Source: Candidatus Izemoplasmatales bacterium (lineage in GTDB: Bacteria > Bacillota_I > Bacilli_A > Izemoplasmatales > Hujiaoplasmataceae). From it: a DNA stretch of 64,000 bases. The notes under the pieces are model-generated. The model was not told where the DNA came from. It was given only the letters and a program-made list of their open reading frames with translations, and searched no databases. The position numbers and the translations under genes were made by a program. The stretch is taken from the NCBI GenBank assembly GCA_041649275.1, contig JBAZNL010000007.1, positions 16,683 through 80,682 on the forward strand, given 5' to 3'. Of the stretch, positions 45,122 through 53,866 are shown piece after piece. The stretch's first letter is position 1, and every line of letters begins with the position of its first letter.

Positions 45122-46060
45122 TCATTCTGATTTCACCTGGAAGCGTTCGCGAAGGACGTCGCATCGATGGTTCAGGACGTCGACGACGAAGGGGGCGGGA
45201 TACTCCTGCTCGAAGGCATGGTAAGCTCCCTTGACGACGTTCAGGATCGTCGGTACGCCCGCGTTATCGAGTCGACGGGCGTAGGCGACGCCCTCGTCGC
45301 GAAGACAGTCGATCTCCGCCGGTTCGACGTACGCCGGCGGAAGACCCGCGAGCGTCTTCGCCTGCAGCGGCGAGGCGTAGCCGTCCCCACCGGGATCGGC
45401 TCCTCCCAGATAGAGGTCCCACATCTGTCGGTTGGCTTCCGTGGACCACGTGCCGTCCGGATATTCCCTCAGGCTCCGACCCGTCTGAAGGCGGTCGGTC
45501 ACCGGATAGACGAGCATCTGGAACGCAATCGGGAATTCCTTGCGGTCGCGTGCCATGAGCGCCGTCGCCGCCGCCAGGCAGCCGCCGGCGCTGTCGCCGT
45601 AGACGACCAGGCGCGTCGGATCGAACCCGAGGGCGGACGCATGGCCCGCGATCCACTTCGTCGCCGCGTAGCAGTCCTCGACCGGGATCGGGAACTTGTT
45701 TCGGTAGGAGGTTCGGTAGGCGGGAAGAAAGACGCGGCAGTGGAGCGCGTCCGCAAAGAAGCAGGCGTTCTGGAAATGCATCTTCGAAAACCCCCCGAAG
45801 AAACCGCCGCCGTGCAGGTAGACGATCGCCGGGGCGTCGGGGGCGACGGCCCTCCCTTCGACAACGAAGCAGTCGATCTCGGCATCCTGGAACCCCGGCA
45901 CGAGGATCTTCCGGATCGAGGTGCCGAGGATCGGACGGAACCGTCGCGCGTGCGTGTCGTTCATCCGGAAGAACAGCCGGAGGAGCGGATGGGTGAGGCG
46001 CATCCTGCCGGTGCCGATCGCCGGTCCCTTCAGACCCGCCGCATAGGGATATCTCGTCAT
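45122..46060 (-). CDS. Hormone-sensitive-lipase-type alpha/beta hydrolase
   Basis: A 312-residue esterase-like enzyme. HGGGFFGG forms the oxyanion hole, GDSAGG holds the nucleophile Ser, the acid is probably in EIDCLRDEG, and the catalytic His is in GAYHAFE. Typical of HSL-family carboxylesterases acting on short acyl esters. GGGAGG 5 bases upstream of the ATG at 46060. No signal peptide. Monocistronic. Confidence 0.9.
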   Translation of the reverse strand: MTRYPYAAGLKGPAIGTGRMRLTHPLLRLFFRMNDTHARRFRPILGTSIRKILVPGFQDAEIDCFVVEGRAVAPDAPAIVYLHGGGFFGGFSKMHFQNACFFADALHCRVFLPAYRTSYRNKFPIPVEDCYAATKWIAGHASALGFDPTRLVVYGDSAGGCLAAATALMARDRKEFPIAFQMLVYPVTDRLQTGRSLREYPDGTWSTEANRQMWDLYLGGADPGGDGYASPLQAKTLAGLPPAYVEPAEIDCLRDEGVAYARRLDNAGVPTILNVVKGAYHAFEQEYPAPFVVDVLNHRCDVLRERFQVKSE

Positions 46061-46132
46061 CTTCGCCTCCCGGACGCGAACGCGTCCTCCTGTATGATAG
46101 CATGCGCACGCGCGTTTGGAAAGGACGTCGTT

Positions 46133-46165
46133 GAAAAAACGACGACCCGCCGGAGCGGGTCGTCG
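46133..46165 (-). terminator. Terminator of the GtrA-like gene
   Basis: An 11-base stem CGACGACCCGC/GCGGGTCGTCG (46140-46165) with TTTTTT on the minus strand. Confidence 0.92.
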
Positions 46166-46172
46166 GAATGGT

Positions 46173-46625
46173 TCACTCGTGCTTCTGCTCCGCCTTCGTC
46201 CTGGCCTTCATCGCCAGATCGTTGGAGTCGATCGAGTCGCGGAAGACGTAGAAGCGCTGGTAGAGGAATTCGAGGACGAAGTTCAGGAGCATGTTGATGC
46301 CGGTGACGAGATAGTCGTTCCAGAACAGGTCGCCGACGAGGTATTCTCCGAGGATCGTCGACGCCGGCGTGAAGAACACGTAGAAGGCGAACGCCTTGAC
46401 CATCGCCGGTCCCACGTCGGTCGCCGACTTGAAGGTGAAGCGGCGGTTGAAGGTGAAGTTCCAGACGATCGAAAGCGCGAGCGCGATCAGATAGCGCGGC
46501 CAGTAGGGAAGCCCCGTCCATTCCGTCAGGATCGCGAAGGACCCGATCTGGATGAGACCTGCGGATGCGGCGAACATGACGTATTTCAACGACCGGACGA
46601 TTTCCTGCTTCTTTTGCTGTTCCAT
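46173..46625 (-). CDS. GtrA-family membrane protein
   Basis: A 150-residue four-helix membrane protein (LKYVMFAASAGLIQIGSFAIL, LSIVWNFTFNRRFTFKS, LLNFVLEFLYQRFYVFRD) matching GtrA, whose members help move lipid-linked sugars across the membrane for glycan decoration. AAGGAG 5 bases before the ATG at 46625 sets the start. No glycosyltransferase partner is adjacent. Confidence 0.88.
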   Translation of the reverse strand: MEQQKKQEIVRSLKYVMFAASAGLIQIGSFAILTEWTGLPYWPRYLIALALSIVWNFTFNRRFTFKSATDVGPAMVKAFAFYVFFTPASTILGEYLVGDLFWNDYLVTGINMLLNFVLEFLYQRFYVFRDSIDSNDLAMKARTKAEQKHE

Positions 46626-46679
46626 GGGAACTCCTTGTCTCCCGCCGGTCGGCACCGGTGGGGCTCGATGTTTTCTCGT

Positions 46680-47834
46680 CTATGCCTGGAGCATCGTTCC
46701 GAGCGCGTCGAACGAGGATGCCTCCTCGTCGCGAAGCAGGACGACGATGTTCTTGTCGAAGCGGGTGTGGCCGACGACGCGATAGGTCGCCGCCATGATG
46801 TCGACGAACTCCGCGCGGTTCGTCCTCGTCATCATCAGGTTGAGCGCGAGGAAGCGGATGAAGACGTACGTGCCGGCGAGCGCGGTGAATTCGTCCGAAA
46901 GCCCGGTCCCGTGGTCGCCCCGGGGGAACTGCCGGAAGAACAGGTCGTTCACCAGCATCTTCTCGAAGAGGATCTCGTGGTCGGGAAGGATCGCCGTGAA
47001 ATGAGCCGTGGCCGCGCGGTACTTCGCCTCGATCTCGCCGTCAACGTAGTAGGCCTCGACGCTTTCGCAGAAGGCCGCGATCGACCGGTTGTTCTCGATG
47101 AACCAGCGGCCGACGTTCATCATCGTCCGATATGTTCCGGGAATGTCGGAGGCAAAGGCGGGAACGCTGAGGTCGACGGTTCCCGGGTCGACGCCCGGAT
47201 CGCGATCGAGGGCGGAAAGCAGTTTTCCGACCATCAGGATCCGCGTCTGAAGCGGAAACGCCCGATCCGTCAGGATGGCGAGGCAGAAGGCGCGGACGCG
47301 GACGTAGGCCGCCGCTTCCGCAGGAGCCGTCGCGGTGGGCGAAAACGGCATCGAGAACGTGAGTTCCCGGCGTTCGAAGCGGAGCGGTTCGGGTTTTTCG
47401 AAGAGCAGTTCGAGCGTGCGCTCGCAGCTGTTCGCGCAGGACGATTCCATGATCGGATCGATCCGCGGGCCGCGCGGATAGTAGCGGCAGACCGAGGGCA
47501 ATGCGTCCTCGCCGCAGGCGGCATGGAGCGCGCACCAGCCGTCCGGACGGAGGAGCTTGCAACGGCCGTCGCGGTCGTGGCGGATCTCCGCGAAGCGTTC
47601 GGGCGATGGCCGGAGGACCGGCATGAAGGCGCGGTCGATCGATTCGCGCAGTTCGGGCCCGCAGGACACGTTGGCGAGGGCGAAGTACTGGTCCATCGGG
47701 ACGGTGACCGTCCAGCCGGCGCAGCAGGTGCTGCGGCAACTGCCGCCCTTGCACGCGAAGGCGGCGTAATAGTCGGGAACGAGGAACTCGCCGCGTACCG
47801 GCGGAGTCCTCGGATTGTCGTTTCTGGATGCCAT
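46680..47834 (-). CDS. FliB-like Cys-cluster protein (flagellin lysine-N-methylase family)
   Basis: A 384-residue protein with the FliB-type Cys pattern in its first 150 residues: CKGGSCRSTCCAGW, CKLLRPDGWCALHAACGEDALPSVCRYYPR, and CANSCERT. In Salmonella FliB methylates flagellin lysines, and the cysteines are thought to hold an iron-sulfur cluster. No flagellar gene is in this window, so the substrate here must be something else or lie far away. The start at 47834 is set by GGGAG 9 bases upstream; it has a consensus promoter at 47880-47907. Confidence 0.82.
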   Translation of the reverse strand: MASRNDNPRTPPVRGEFLVPDYYAAFACKGGSCRSTCCAGWTVTVPMDQYFALANVSCGPELRESIDRAFMPVLRPSPERFAEIRHDRDGRCKLLRPDGWCALHAACGEDALPSVCRYYPRGPRIDPIMESSCANSCERTLELLFEKPEPLRFERRELTFSMPFSPTATAPAEAAAYVRVRAFCLAILTDRAFPLQTRILMVGKLLSALDRDPGVDPGTVDLSVPAFASDIPGTYRTMMNVGRWFIENNRSIAAFCESVEAYYVDGEIEAKYRAATAHFTAILPDHEILFEKMLVNDLFFRQFPRGDHGTGLSDEFTALAGTYVFIRFLALNLMMTRTNRAEFVDIMAATYRVVGHTRFDKNIVVLLRDEEASSFDALGTMLQA

Positions 47835-47879
47835 CGGATGTCGCTCCCGGCGCGTCTCGAGCGGACGCACCGAGACAAG

Positions 47880-47907
47880 ATTATAGCACATCCAAGGCCC
47901 GTGTCAA
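47880..47907 (-). promoter_or_regulatory. Promoter of the FliB-like gene
   Basis: Minus strand TTGACA (47902-47907), 16-base spacer ending in TGC, perfect TATAAT (47880-47885). Confidence 0.85.
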
Positions 47908-48137
47908 GCGAAAAGAGGAGGAGGGTTCCCTGGTCCGGCGGCTCTTCTTCAGGGGGCGTCCCAACGCCCCTGAAAGAAACGGAAATCCACGCGCATTTCG
48001 GCGAATCCGCGCATCGAACATGACGATTCGCAGGAGGAAACCGGACGAAAACGTCACATCCCCTTGCCTTCCGTCGGGAAACGGTGCTATCATGATGGCG
48101 GACGGGCCGTCATCGAACGTCCGGAAGGAGACGGATC
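47908..48137. other. Intergenic region between divergent genes
   Basis: No gene recognised. A hairpin TCAGGGGGCGT/(A)CGCCCCTGA (about 47949-47975) has no T tract on either side. A likely plus-strand promoter for the gene at 48138 lies at its right end (TTGCCT ... TGCTATCAT). Confidence 0.5.
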
Positions 48138-48566
48138 ATGAAGAATCCCATCATCACCAAGGTGCTCGCGATCCTCGGAACCGTGCTCGCGCTGTTTCCG
48201 ATCGCGTTCATGCTTTTCACGTCGGTCGTCGGATCGATCGACGAAGGCCGGTTCCTGATGGACTACATGTTCCCCGCCGAACTCGGTTTCGTCGTCGCCG
48301 TCGGCGCCGTCGTCCTGCTCTGGTCCGCGTGGACTTCCCCCCACGACCGGATGCGGGTCCTGATCGCGGGCGGAGCCGCGATCCTCTTCTTCCTCCTCGT
48401 GCTCGTAGTCGCCGCAGCGACCGGTCTCGACGAGGATCCCGATCCCTCCGGATTCCTCCTCGGTCTTGTCACCGCGCTTCTGGTCCTCTACGACCTCGCC
48501 ACGGCGGCGATCGGCGTCGCAGGCGTCCTGTACTTGCGAAAGCTGTTCAGGAAGAGCATCACCTGA
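48138..48566 (+). CDS. Small membrane protein, unknown function
   Basis: A 142-residue protein with four predicted membrane helices and no recognised family. GGAAGGAG 8 bases upstream supports the start. Single-gene unit with its own terminator. Confidence 0.7.
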   Translation: MKNPIITKVLAILGTVLALFPIAFMLFTSVVGSIDEGRFLMDYMFPAELGFVVAVGAVVLLWSAWTSPHDRMRVLIAGGAAILFFLLVLVVAAATGLDEDPDPSGFLLGLVTALLVLYDLATAAIGVAGVLYLRKLFRKSIT

Positions 48567-48581
48567 CCATCATCATCGCAA

Positions 48582-48608
48582 CGGGTCCCCACGGGGCCCG
48601 TTTTTCTT
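48582..48608 (+). terminator. Terminator
   Basis: Stem CGGGTCCC/GGGGCCCG (48582-48600) followed by TTTTTCTTTTTT; overlaps the end of the convergent SGNH hydrolase gene region. Confidence 0.85.
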
Positions 48609-48612
48609 TTTT

Positions 48613-49275
48613 CTACCGGGAGGCCGCTTCGCCAAGCAGCCGGATCAGGGCCGCTTCGATTCGCGGTCCCCACCACTCCACGTAGCCGGTCAGCGTCGGG
48701 TGGACGCCGTCCGCCATGAAGCGGTCGCGATCGGCGGGATCGACGGCGTTCATGACGGGATCGTTCCACAGGTCGACAACGCCGATGCCCCAGCGTTTCG
48801 CGATGTTCCAGAGCAGTTCGACCATCGCTCCGTAGCGCGGCTCCGGGAACCGCGTGCCGACATAGAAGAACACCGGGCAGCGATAGACGCGGAAAATCCG
48901 GTCGACGATCGTTTCGATCGCACCGGCGACCGTCGAAGGATCGTAGCCGACCGCGCCGGGTCCGATCGGCGTTCCGAGCGGATGACCCCGGCCGACGTCG
49001 TTCGTCGAGAGCTGCACGAGCGCGGCGTCGAAGGTCAGATCGGGATCGAGGCGCCGAAGACGGGCGACGTAGGACTGGTCGTCGACGTCGCAGAGCGTCG
49101 TCCCCGATACGGCTTCCTTCCGAGCGAAGCATCCCGTCCGCGCGGCGAGGAATTCGACGAACGAGATCCCGCCGGGTTCGACGCCGTAGGTCACCGAGGA
49201 ACCGAGGAACAGGATCCGTTTGCCGCGAAGCGGGCTTTTCGGATCGAGGGCGATGCCCTGGAGCGCGTCATTCAT
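48613..49275 (-). CDS. SGNH/GDSL-family hydrolase
   Basis: A 220-residue esterase-like protein. Block I Ser in FLGSSVTYG, Gly/Asn in STNDVG, and the catalytic Asp-His in DGVHPT are all present. Cytoplasmic (no signal). AGGAG 8 bases upstream of the ATG at 49275, which overlaps the end of the kinase-like gene by 8 bases, so the two are coupled. Substrate unknown: acyl or acetyl esters. Confidence 0.88.
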   Translation of the reverse strand: MNDALQGIALDPKSPLRGKRILFLGSSVTYGVEPGGISFVEFLAARTGCFARKEAVSGTTLCDVDDQSYVARLRRLDPDLTFDAALVQLSTNDVGRGHPLGTPIGPGAVGYDPSTVAGAIETIVDRIFRVYRCPVFFYVGTRFPEPRYGAMVELLWNIAKRWGIGVVDLWNDPVMNAVDPADRDRFMADGVHPTLTGYVEWWGPRIEAALIRLLGEAASR

Positions 49276-50290
49276 GGGGATTCTCCTCCTTCGCGGCGCG
49301 ACCTTCGAGGACGCGGAGCGATCCGAAGCATTGACGGAATAAAAGTTTGCAGGCGCCGACGTTGCGCCACCAGCCGAAATGGAAGTGCGTGTAGCGGGCG
49401 TACTTCTCGACCTCCATGATGAGTCCGAGGTACCCGAGCATGAGCGAGAAGCGGATCCGTTCCGCATCCGTGACCGCGATCGGTTCCGACGCCACGGCGT
49501 TGTAGGCGGACAGCGCCGACGACTTCTCGTCGAGCGACATCTTCATGAAGTCGAGGCAGACGAAATCGGCGATGCGATCGCCCCAGAAGGAGCGCTCGGG
49601 ATCGATCCACGAGAGCGTCAGGTCGCCGTCCTTCCGTTCGCAGAGGATGTTCGGCTCCCAGACGTCGAAGTTGACGAGCCGCGACTCGACCGTCCTCAGG
49701 ACGTCCGCATGGGCGTGTACGGCCCGAAGGAGTCGTCTTCCGCGGGGACATGGCATCCGGAACCGGCGCGCGTCTTCGATGAGGTTTCCGACCATCGCCG
49801 CAAGCGCCTCGTGCCAATCGGCGTGCAGGCCGTTCTGGACGTAACCGAACCCGGCTCCGCGGACCTCGTGGAGCGACGCGACCATCGCCGCGGTCTGCCG
49901 AAAAGCGACCTCTCTCTCCGCGGCCGTCAAGCCGGCTCGATCGACGGTGGTTCCGGGGAGCCGTTCCATGATGAACCACGGCGACGGCAGATCGGTCCCG
50001 GTGAAATCGGCGTAACGGACGGACGGCACGCGGATCGGCGTCTTCTCCCGCATCCAGGCGTAGAAGCGCACCTCCTCGGCCATCATCCCGCGTTCGTACG
50101 AGAGCATCCGCCGTCGATCGGTCGGCGCGACCTTGAGGACGTGTTCGACGCCTCGGGCCTTTACGGCGTAGAGGGCGTTGAACTCGCCCGCCCCGAGCGG
50201 GGCGATCGATTCGACGCCTTCGATGCCCGCCTTGGCGAAGAGGCGGACGATGGTGGAACGGTCGAGGACGATCTTGCTTCGGCTCTCCAT
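49268..50290 (-). CDS. Aminoglycoside-phosphotransferase-like (APH) kinase
   Basis: A 340-residue APH/choline-kinase-like protein: glycine-rich loop LGAGEFNALYAV, Lys in HVLKVAPTD, catalytic loop VNFDVWEPNIL and metal-binding WIDPERSFWGD. The usual HGD of the catalytic loop is NFD here, keeping Asp and the downstream Asn, so activity is plausible but the substrate is not an obvious antibiotic. Ends within the SGNH hydrolase start. Confidence 0.82.
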   Translation of the reverse strand: MESRSKIVLDRSTIVRLFAKAGIEGVESIAPLGAGEFNALYAVKARGVEHVLKVAPTDRRRMLSYERGMMAEEVRFYAWMREKTPIRVPSVRYADFTGTDLPSPWFIMERLPGTTVDRAGLTAAEREVAFRQTAAMVASLHEVRGAGFGYVQNGLHADWHEALAAMVGNLIEDARRFRMPCPRGRRLLRAVHAHADVLRTVESRLVNFDVWEPNILCERKDGDLTLSWIDPERSFWGDRIADFVCLDFMKMSLDEKSSALSAYNAVASEPIAVTDAERIRFSLMLGYLGLIMEVEKYARYTHFHFGWWRNVGACKLLFRQCFGSLRVLEGRAAKEENPHE

Positions 50291-50299
50291 CGGTTCACC

Positions 50300-50650
50300 T
50301 CAAGCGCGGAAGACGGATCGGGCGACCGGCAGGACACCGGTGGTCGTCGGATCCGCGAGGCCGAGGCAACTGACGAGCGAGAGCATCTGGTAGACGAGAA
50401 ACGAGAGGATCGACGCGGCGATCGCGCCCTTGAACGCCGAAAGGGCCGCATCGTAATGGTTGCGGGAAAAGAAGAAAAACCAGGCGTAGCCGAGCGGCGG
50501 AAGCAGGAAGCCGACGATGAACCACTTCCACTCGACGCCGAGATCGACCTTCGGGCGTTTCGCGACATGACGGATCGGCGCGCCGCACTGATAGCAGAAT
50601 TCCTGATAGCGGGTGATCTCGGACTTGCAGTTGGGACAGCGTTTCGGCAT
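50300..50650 (-). CDS. Zinc-ribbon membrane protein
   Basis: A 116-residue protein. An N-terminal zinc ribbon (CPNCKSEITRYQEFCYQCG, residues 5-23) is followed by two membrane helices (WFIVGFLLPPLGYAWFFFF and AIAASILSFLVYQMLSLV). GGAGAACGCCCC before the ATG at 50650. Unknown function; lies 9 bases upstream of the kinase gene, so probably the same operon. Confidence 0.8.
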   Translation of the reverse strand: MPKRCPNCKSEITRYQEFCYQCGAPIRHVAKRPKVDLGVEWKWFIVGFLLPPLGYAWFFFFSRNHYDAALSAFKGAIAASILSFLVYQMLSLVSCLGLADPTTTGVLPVARSVFRA

Positions 50651-50714
50651 GGGGCGTTCTCCTATCTTGGAAGCGACGTCGGGACGGACGAAAGCGGCGG
50701 TCGGACCGTCGCGG

Positions 50715-52364
50715 TCATTCGGCTTCGATCCGACAGGCTTCCGGCGATTGCGTCTCGTAACTGTGGGCGACGAAGTTGATGTGGTCGCCGACGCGTTCGA
50801 GGTTGGAGACGAAGTTGATGTAGACGCCGCTGTTGTCGGCGCTGCAAAGGCCCTCGTTCAGCCGCTTCAGGTGGTCGTCGATCATCTGCCTGCGCATCCG
50901 GTCGACTTGCTCCTCGATGGTCTCGACTTCCGCCATCAGGTCGAAGTTGCGGTCGACGAAGACGTCCCGGGTGAGCGCGAACTCGCGGTCGAGGAGTCCG
51001 TACATCGCCCGCAGGTCGGCCTGGGCCGCTTCCGAATAGGTGAGGTGCTGGTCGATGCTGGTCCGGGTGTACTTGAGGACGTTGTCGCTGATCTCGGCGA
51101 TGCGGATGAAGTCGCCGATGGCGTGATGGACGCGGTTGATCATCTGCTCGTCCTCGAGCGTGAGCGGATTGGCGGAGACCTTGATCAGGGACTGCGTGAT
51201 CGCGCTGTCGAGGCGTTCGACGTCGCAGATGCGGCCGCGGATCGCGTCGAGCGCGGTACCGTCCTGGACGATGAAGGCTTCGATCGCGGCGTTGAGGGTA
51301 TCCATCGCGAGCCGACCGAGGCGGACGGCCTCCTTCGTGAGCTGGCCGAGGGCGACGCCCGGCGTCTTGAGCAGACGTTCGTCGAAGTAGATGAGCGGAG
51401 TCGTTGCCGCACGGTCACGGACAAACATGTGCGATACCTTCGTGAAGACCGTCGCGAACGGCAGGAAGACGAAGGTGCAGGTGACGTTGAAGAAGGTGTG
51501 GAACATCGCGATCTGGGTTCCGGGGAGCGCGAACATCCGCGCGAGGACGTTGTCCGCGAAGGACGGCCAAAGGAGCAGGATCGGGAAGAAGACGAGGGAG
51601 CCGAGGACGTTGAACATGAGGTGGATCATCGCCGCGCGACGCGCGTTCGAAGTCGCGCCGATCGATGAAAGGAGCGCCGTGACGGTCGTCCCGATGTTGG
51701 TGCCGAGGACGACGTAGAGCACCGCGTTTCCGCCGCCGCCGATGATCAGGCCGGCGCCGGCCATCGAGATCAGGATCGTGGTGACGGCGGACGAGGACTG
51801 GACGATGCCGGTCACGACGACGCCGATGAGCAGCAGGACGAAGGGATTGTTCACCGAGGTCAAGGCCTCGGTGATCAGCGGCGAGCTGCGGAAGATGCGC
51901 ATCGAATCGCTCATGATCGAAAGGCCGATGAAGACGAGGCCGAGACCGGCGACGGCGTAGAACGTCGCCTTCGACTTGTCCTTCTTCGCGATCATCTCGC
52001 CGAAGACGCCGATCGCGGCCAGAAGCATCGCGTACATCGTGACGTCGAGCGCCTGCAGGGCGACGATCTGGGCGGTGATCGTGGTACCGATGTTCGCGCC
52101 CATGATGATCGTCGTCGCCTGGAGGAGGTTCATCACGCCGGCGTTGACGAAGCCCACGACCATGACGGTCGTCACGGACGACGACTGCACGATCATCGTG
52201 ATCGCGGTGCCGATTCCGACGCCGACGAGGCGGTTGTTCGTGACTCTGTTGAAAAGCTGCTTGAGCTTCTTGTTGGCCAGTTTCTGGACGTTGTCGGACA
52301 GGACCTTGAACCCGACGAGAAACGCTCCCAAGCCCGCAAGCAGATAGACGATCGCTTCGACCAT
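50715..52364 (-). CDS. Na/Pi cotransporter family protein with PhoU-like domain
   Basis: A 549-residue protein. Two Na+/Pi cotransporter repeats with QSSS motifs (MIVQSSSVTTVMVVGF; GIVQSSSAVTTILISMAG) span residues about 5-310, followed by a cytoplasmic PhoU-like helical domain (about 340-545). Such proteins move phosphate with sodium. The start at 52364 is set by GGAGG 6 bases upstream; a longer frame exists but is implausible. An extended -10 (TGGTATAAT, minus, 52438-52446) precedes it. Confidence 0.92.
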   Translation of the reverse strand: MVEAIVYLLAGLGAFLVGFKVLSDNVQKLANKKLKQLFNRVTNNRLVGVGIGTAITMIVQSSSVTTVMVVGFVNAGVMNLLQATTIIMGANIGTTITAQIVALQALDVTMYAMLLAAIGVFGEMIAKKDKSKATFYAVAGLGLVFIGLSIMSDSMRIFRSSPLITEALTSVNNPFVLLLIGVVVTGIVQSSSAVTTILISMAGAGLIIGGGGNAVLYVVLGTNIGTTVTALLSSIGATSNARRAAMIHLMFNVLGSLVFFPILLLWPSFADNVLARMFALPGTQIAMFHTFFNVTCTFVFLPFATVFTKVSHMFVRDRAATTPLIYFDERLLKTPGVALGQLTKEAVRLGRLAMDTLNAAIEAFIVQDGTALDAIRGRICDVERLDSAITQSLIKVSANPLTLEDEQMINRVHHAIGDFIRIAEISDNVLKYTRTSIDQHLTYSEAAQADLRAMYGLLDREFALTRDVFVDRNFDLMAEVETIEEQVDRMRRQMIDDHLKRLNEGLCSADNSGVYINFVSNLERVGDHINFVAHSYETQSPEACRIEAE

Positions 52365-52628
52365 GAGTGACCTCCGGCGCCTGTCGGCGCATCGAGTGCG
52401 GATCCGTCCGAAAGACCGAAGGGGATTCGCCGCTCCCATTATACCATCGATTCCCCGGCGTCCGCGATCCCTTTTTTTCGCGCGCGAACGGTTTCATCGT
52501 CGCGAAACGTCGAAACGTGCGCTTCGACGCGCGCGGTTTTCCGTTTCGCGTCGATGATGCGTGCTCGCGATCGCGCGTGCGAACGGACGTGGTACAATAG
52601 AGACAAGGATACGAATGGAGGCTTCGCC

Positions 52629-53432
52629 ATGATCCAACCGAAACACCGTCGTTTCATCGTCTGGTTCTCCGCCGGCGCATACGCCGCGATGATCCTCGTG
52701 AACGCGCTCGCCAATCTCATTCCGATCAACGGCATCACGACCGGTGCGGTCTCGGATTCCTACCGGAACCTCTTCGCCCCGACCGGACTGACGTTCTCGA
52801 TCTGGGGAGTCATCTACATCCTCCTCGGCGTCTACGTCGTCCGCGAGGTCCTGGGCCTGCGTCCCCGCGAGGGCGCCGCCGTCGACCCGGTCCGCATCAG
52901 GATCGATGCCTTCTTCGCGGTCTCGTCGGTCGCGAACGTCCTCTGGATCTTCGCATGGCACTTCCGCGTCATCTGGCTGTCGCTTCTACTGATGCTTTCG
53001 ATCCTCTTCTGCCTGATCCTCATTTCATACCCGCTGCGGAAGACGGACGCGATGACGAAAGCCGCCTTCGGCGTCTACTTCGGCTGGATCACGGTGGCGA
53101 CGATCGCCAACGCGACGACCTGGCTGGTCAAGCTCGGCCTGCCCGTCGACACTGTCGGCGCGACCCTCCAGACGGTCGCGGTCCTGCTCGTCGGACTCGC
53201 GATCGGAGGCGTCGTCCTCATGATCCAGAAGAATCTCGGTTACAGCCTCGTCATCGCCTGGGCATATTTCGGGATCTTCCTGAAGCACATCGACCCCGCC
53301 CAGTTCGACCGCGGCTTCATCGCGGTCATGAACACGTCGCTGTTCGGTTGGATCCTGATGCTCGCGCTATCCGCGTTCGTCGGCGTCCGCCTCCTCCTCG
53401 CCCACAGGGCGAATGCCTCGAAAGCCGCCTAG
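52629..53432 (+). CDS. TspO/MBR-related tryptophan-rich membrane protein
   Basis: A 267-residue protein with about seven membrane helices. Its N-terminal part (NLIPINGITTGAVSDSYRNLFAPTGLTFSIWGVIYILLGVYV) is the pattern seen in long TspO/tryptophan-rich-sensory-like proteins of Bacillota; classical TspO is about 160 residues with five helices. Ligand unknown. GGAGG 8 bases upstream, and an extended -10 (TGGTACAAT, 52590-52598). Confidence 0.75.
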   Translation: MIQPKHRRFIVWFSAGAYAAMILVNALANLIPINGITTGAVSDSYRNLFAPTGLTFSIWGVIYILLGVYVVREVLGLRPREGAAVDPVRIRIDAFFAVSSVANVLWIFAWHFRVIWLSLLLMLSILFCLILISYPLRKTDAMTKAAFGVYFGWITVATIANATTWLVKLGLPVDTVGATLQTVAVLLVGLAIGGVVLMIQKNLGYSLVIAWAYFGIFLKHIDPAQFDRGFIAVMNTSLFGWILMLALSAFVGVRLLLAHRANASKAA

Positions 53433-53451
53433 CGATTCGTCTCGCATGATG

Positions 53452-53482
53452 AAAAAAGCTTCGCTCTCGGGCGAAGCTTTTC
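53452..53482. terminator. Bidirectional terminator
   Basis: Stem AAAAGCTTCGC/GCGAAGCTTTT (53454-53481) between converging genes; A-rich left and T-rich right flanks. Confidence 0.88.
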
Positions 53483-53515
53483 GATTCGAGGCGATGAATC
53501 GGCCCGGCGAACCGT

Positions 53516-53866
53516 TCAGGAGCGCAGGATCCGGGAAAGCGGCCTGCCTTTGGCGAGTTCGTCGACCAGGAGGTCGACAGCGCGGATCATCCGGATGGTC
53601 GGATCGGCGACGTCCTCGACGCGGACGCCGCAGACCTTTCCCGCCACGAGCGGAGTCCGCGTCTTCGCCATCGGCGCCTCGGCGAAGAAGCATTCGAGGT
53701 CGATCCTCCGATCGATCAGGCTTGCGATCGTCTCGCCCGCATAACCTGTGAGCCAGCCGACGACGGCCTCGAGGTCCGTCGCCGTGCGGCCCTTCCGTTC
53801 GACCTTGGCCAGATACAGCGGATACAGGTCGGAGAACGGCATGCGGAAAAGACGGTCGTTGGTCAT
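53516..53866 (-). CDS. DUF2200-family protein
   Basis: A 116-residue protein matching the DUF2200 pattern (MPFSDLYPLYLAKVERKGRT, VVGWLTGY, AGKVCGVRVEDVADPTIRMIRAVDLLVDELAKGRPLSRIL). Soluble, function unknown. Its ATG overlaps the stop of the YwaF-like gene (ATGA), so they are translationally coupled. Confidence 0.85.
   Translation of the reverse strand: MTNDRLFRMPFSDLYPLYLAKVERKGRTATDLEAVVGWLTGYAGETIASLIDRRIDLECFFAEAPMAKTRTPLVAGKVCGVRVEDVADPTIRMIRAVDLLVDELAKGRPLSRILRS

Noticed and set aside
47949..47975. Terminator between the FliB-like gene and the gene at 48138
   Set aside because: The hairpin lacks a T tract on either strand and lies between divergent genes, where no transcript needs to end.
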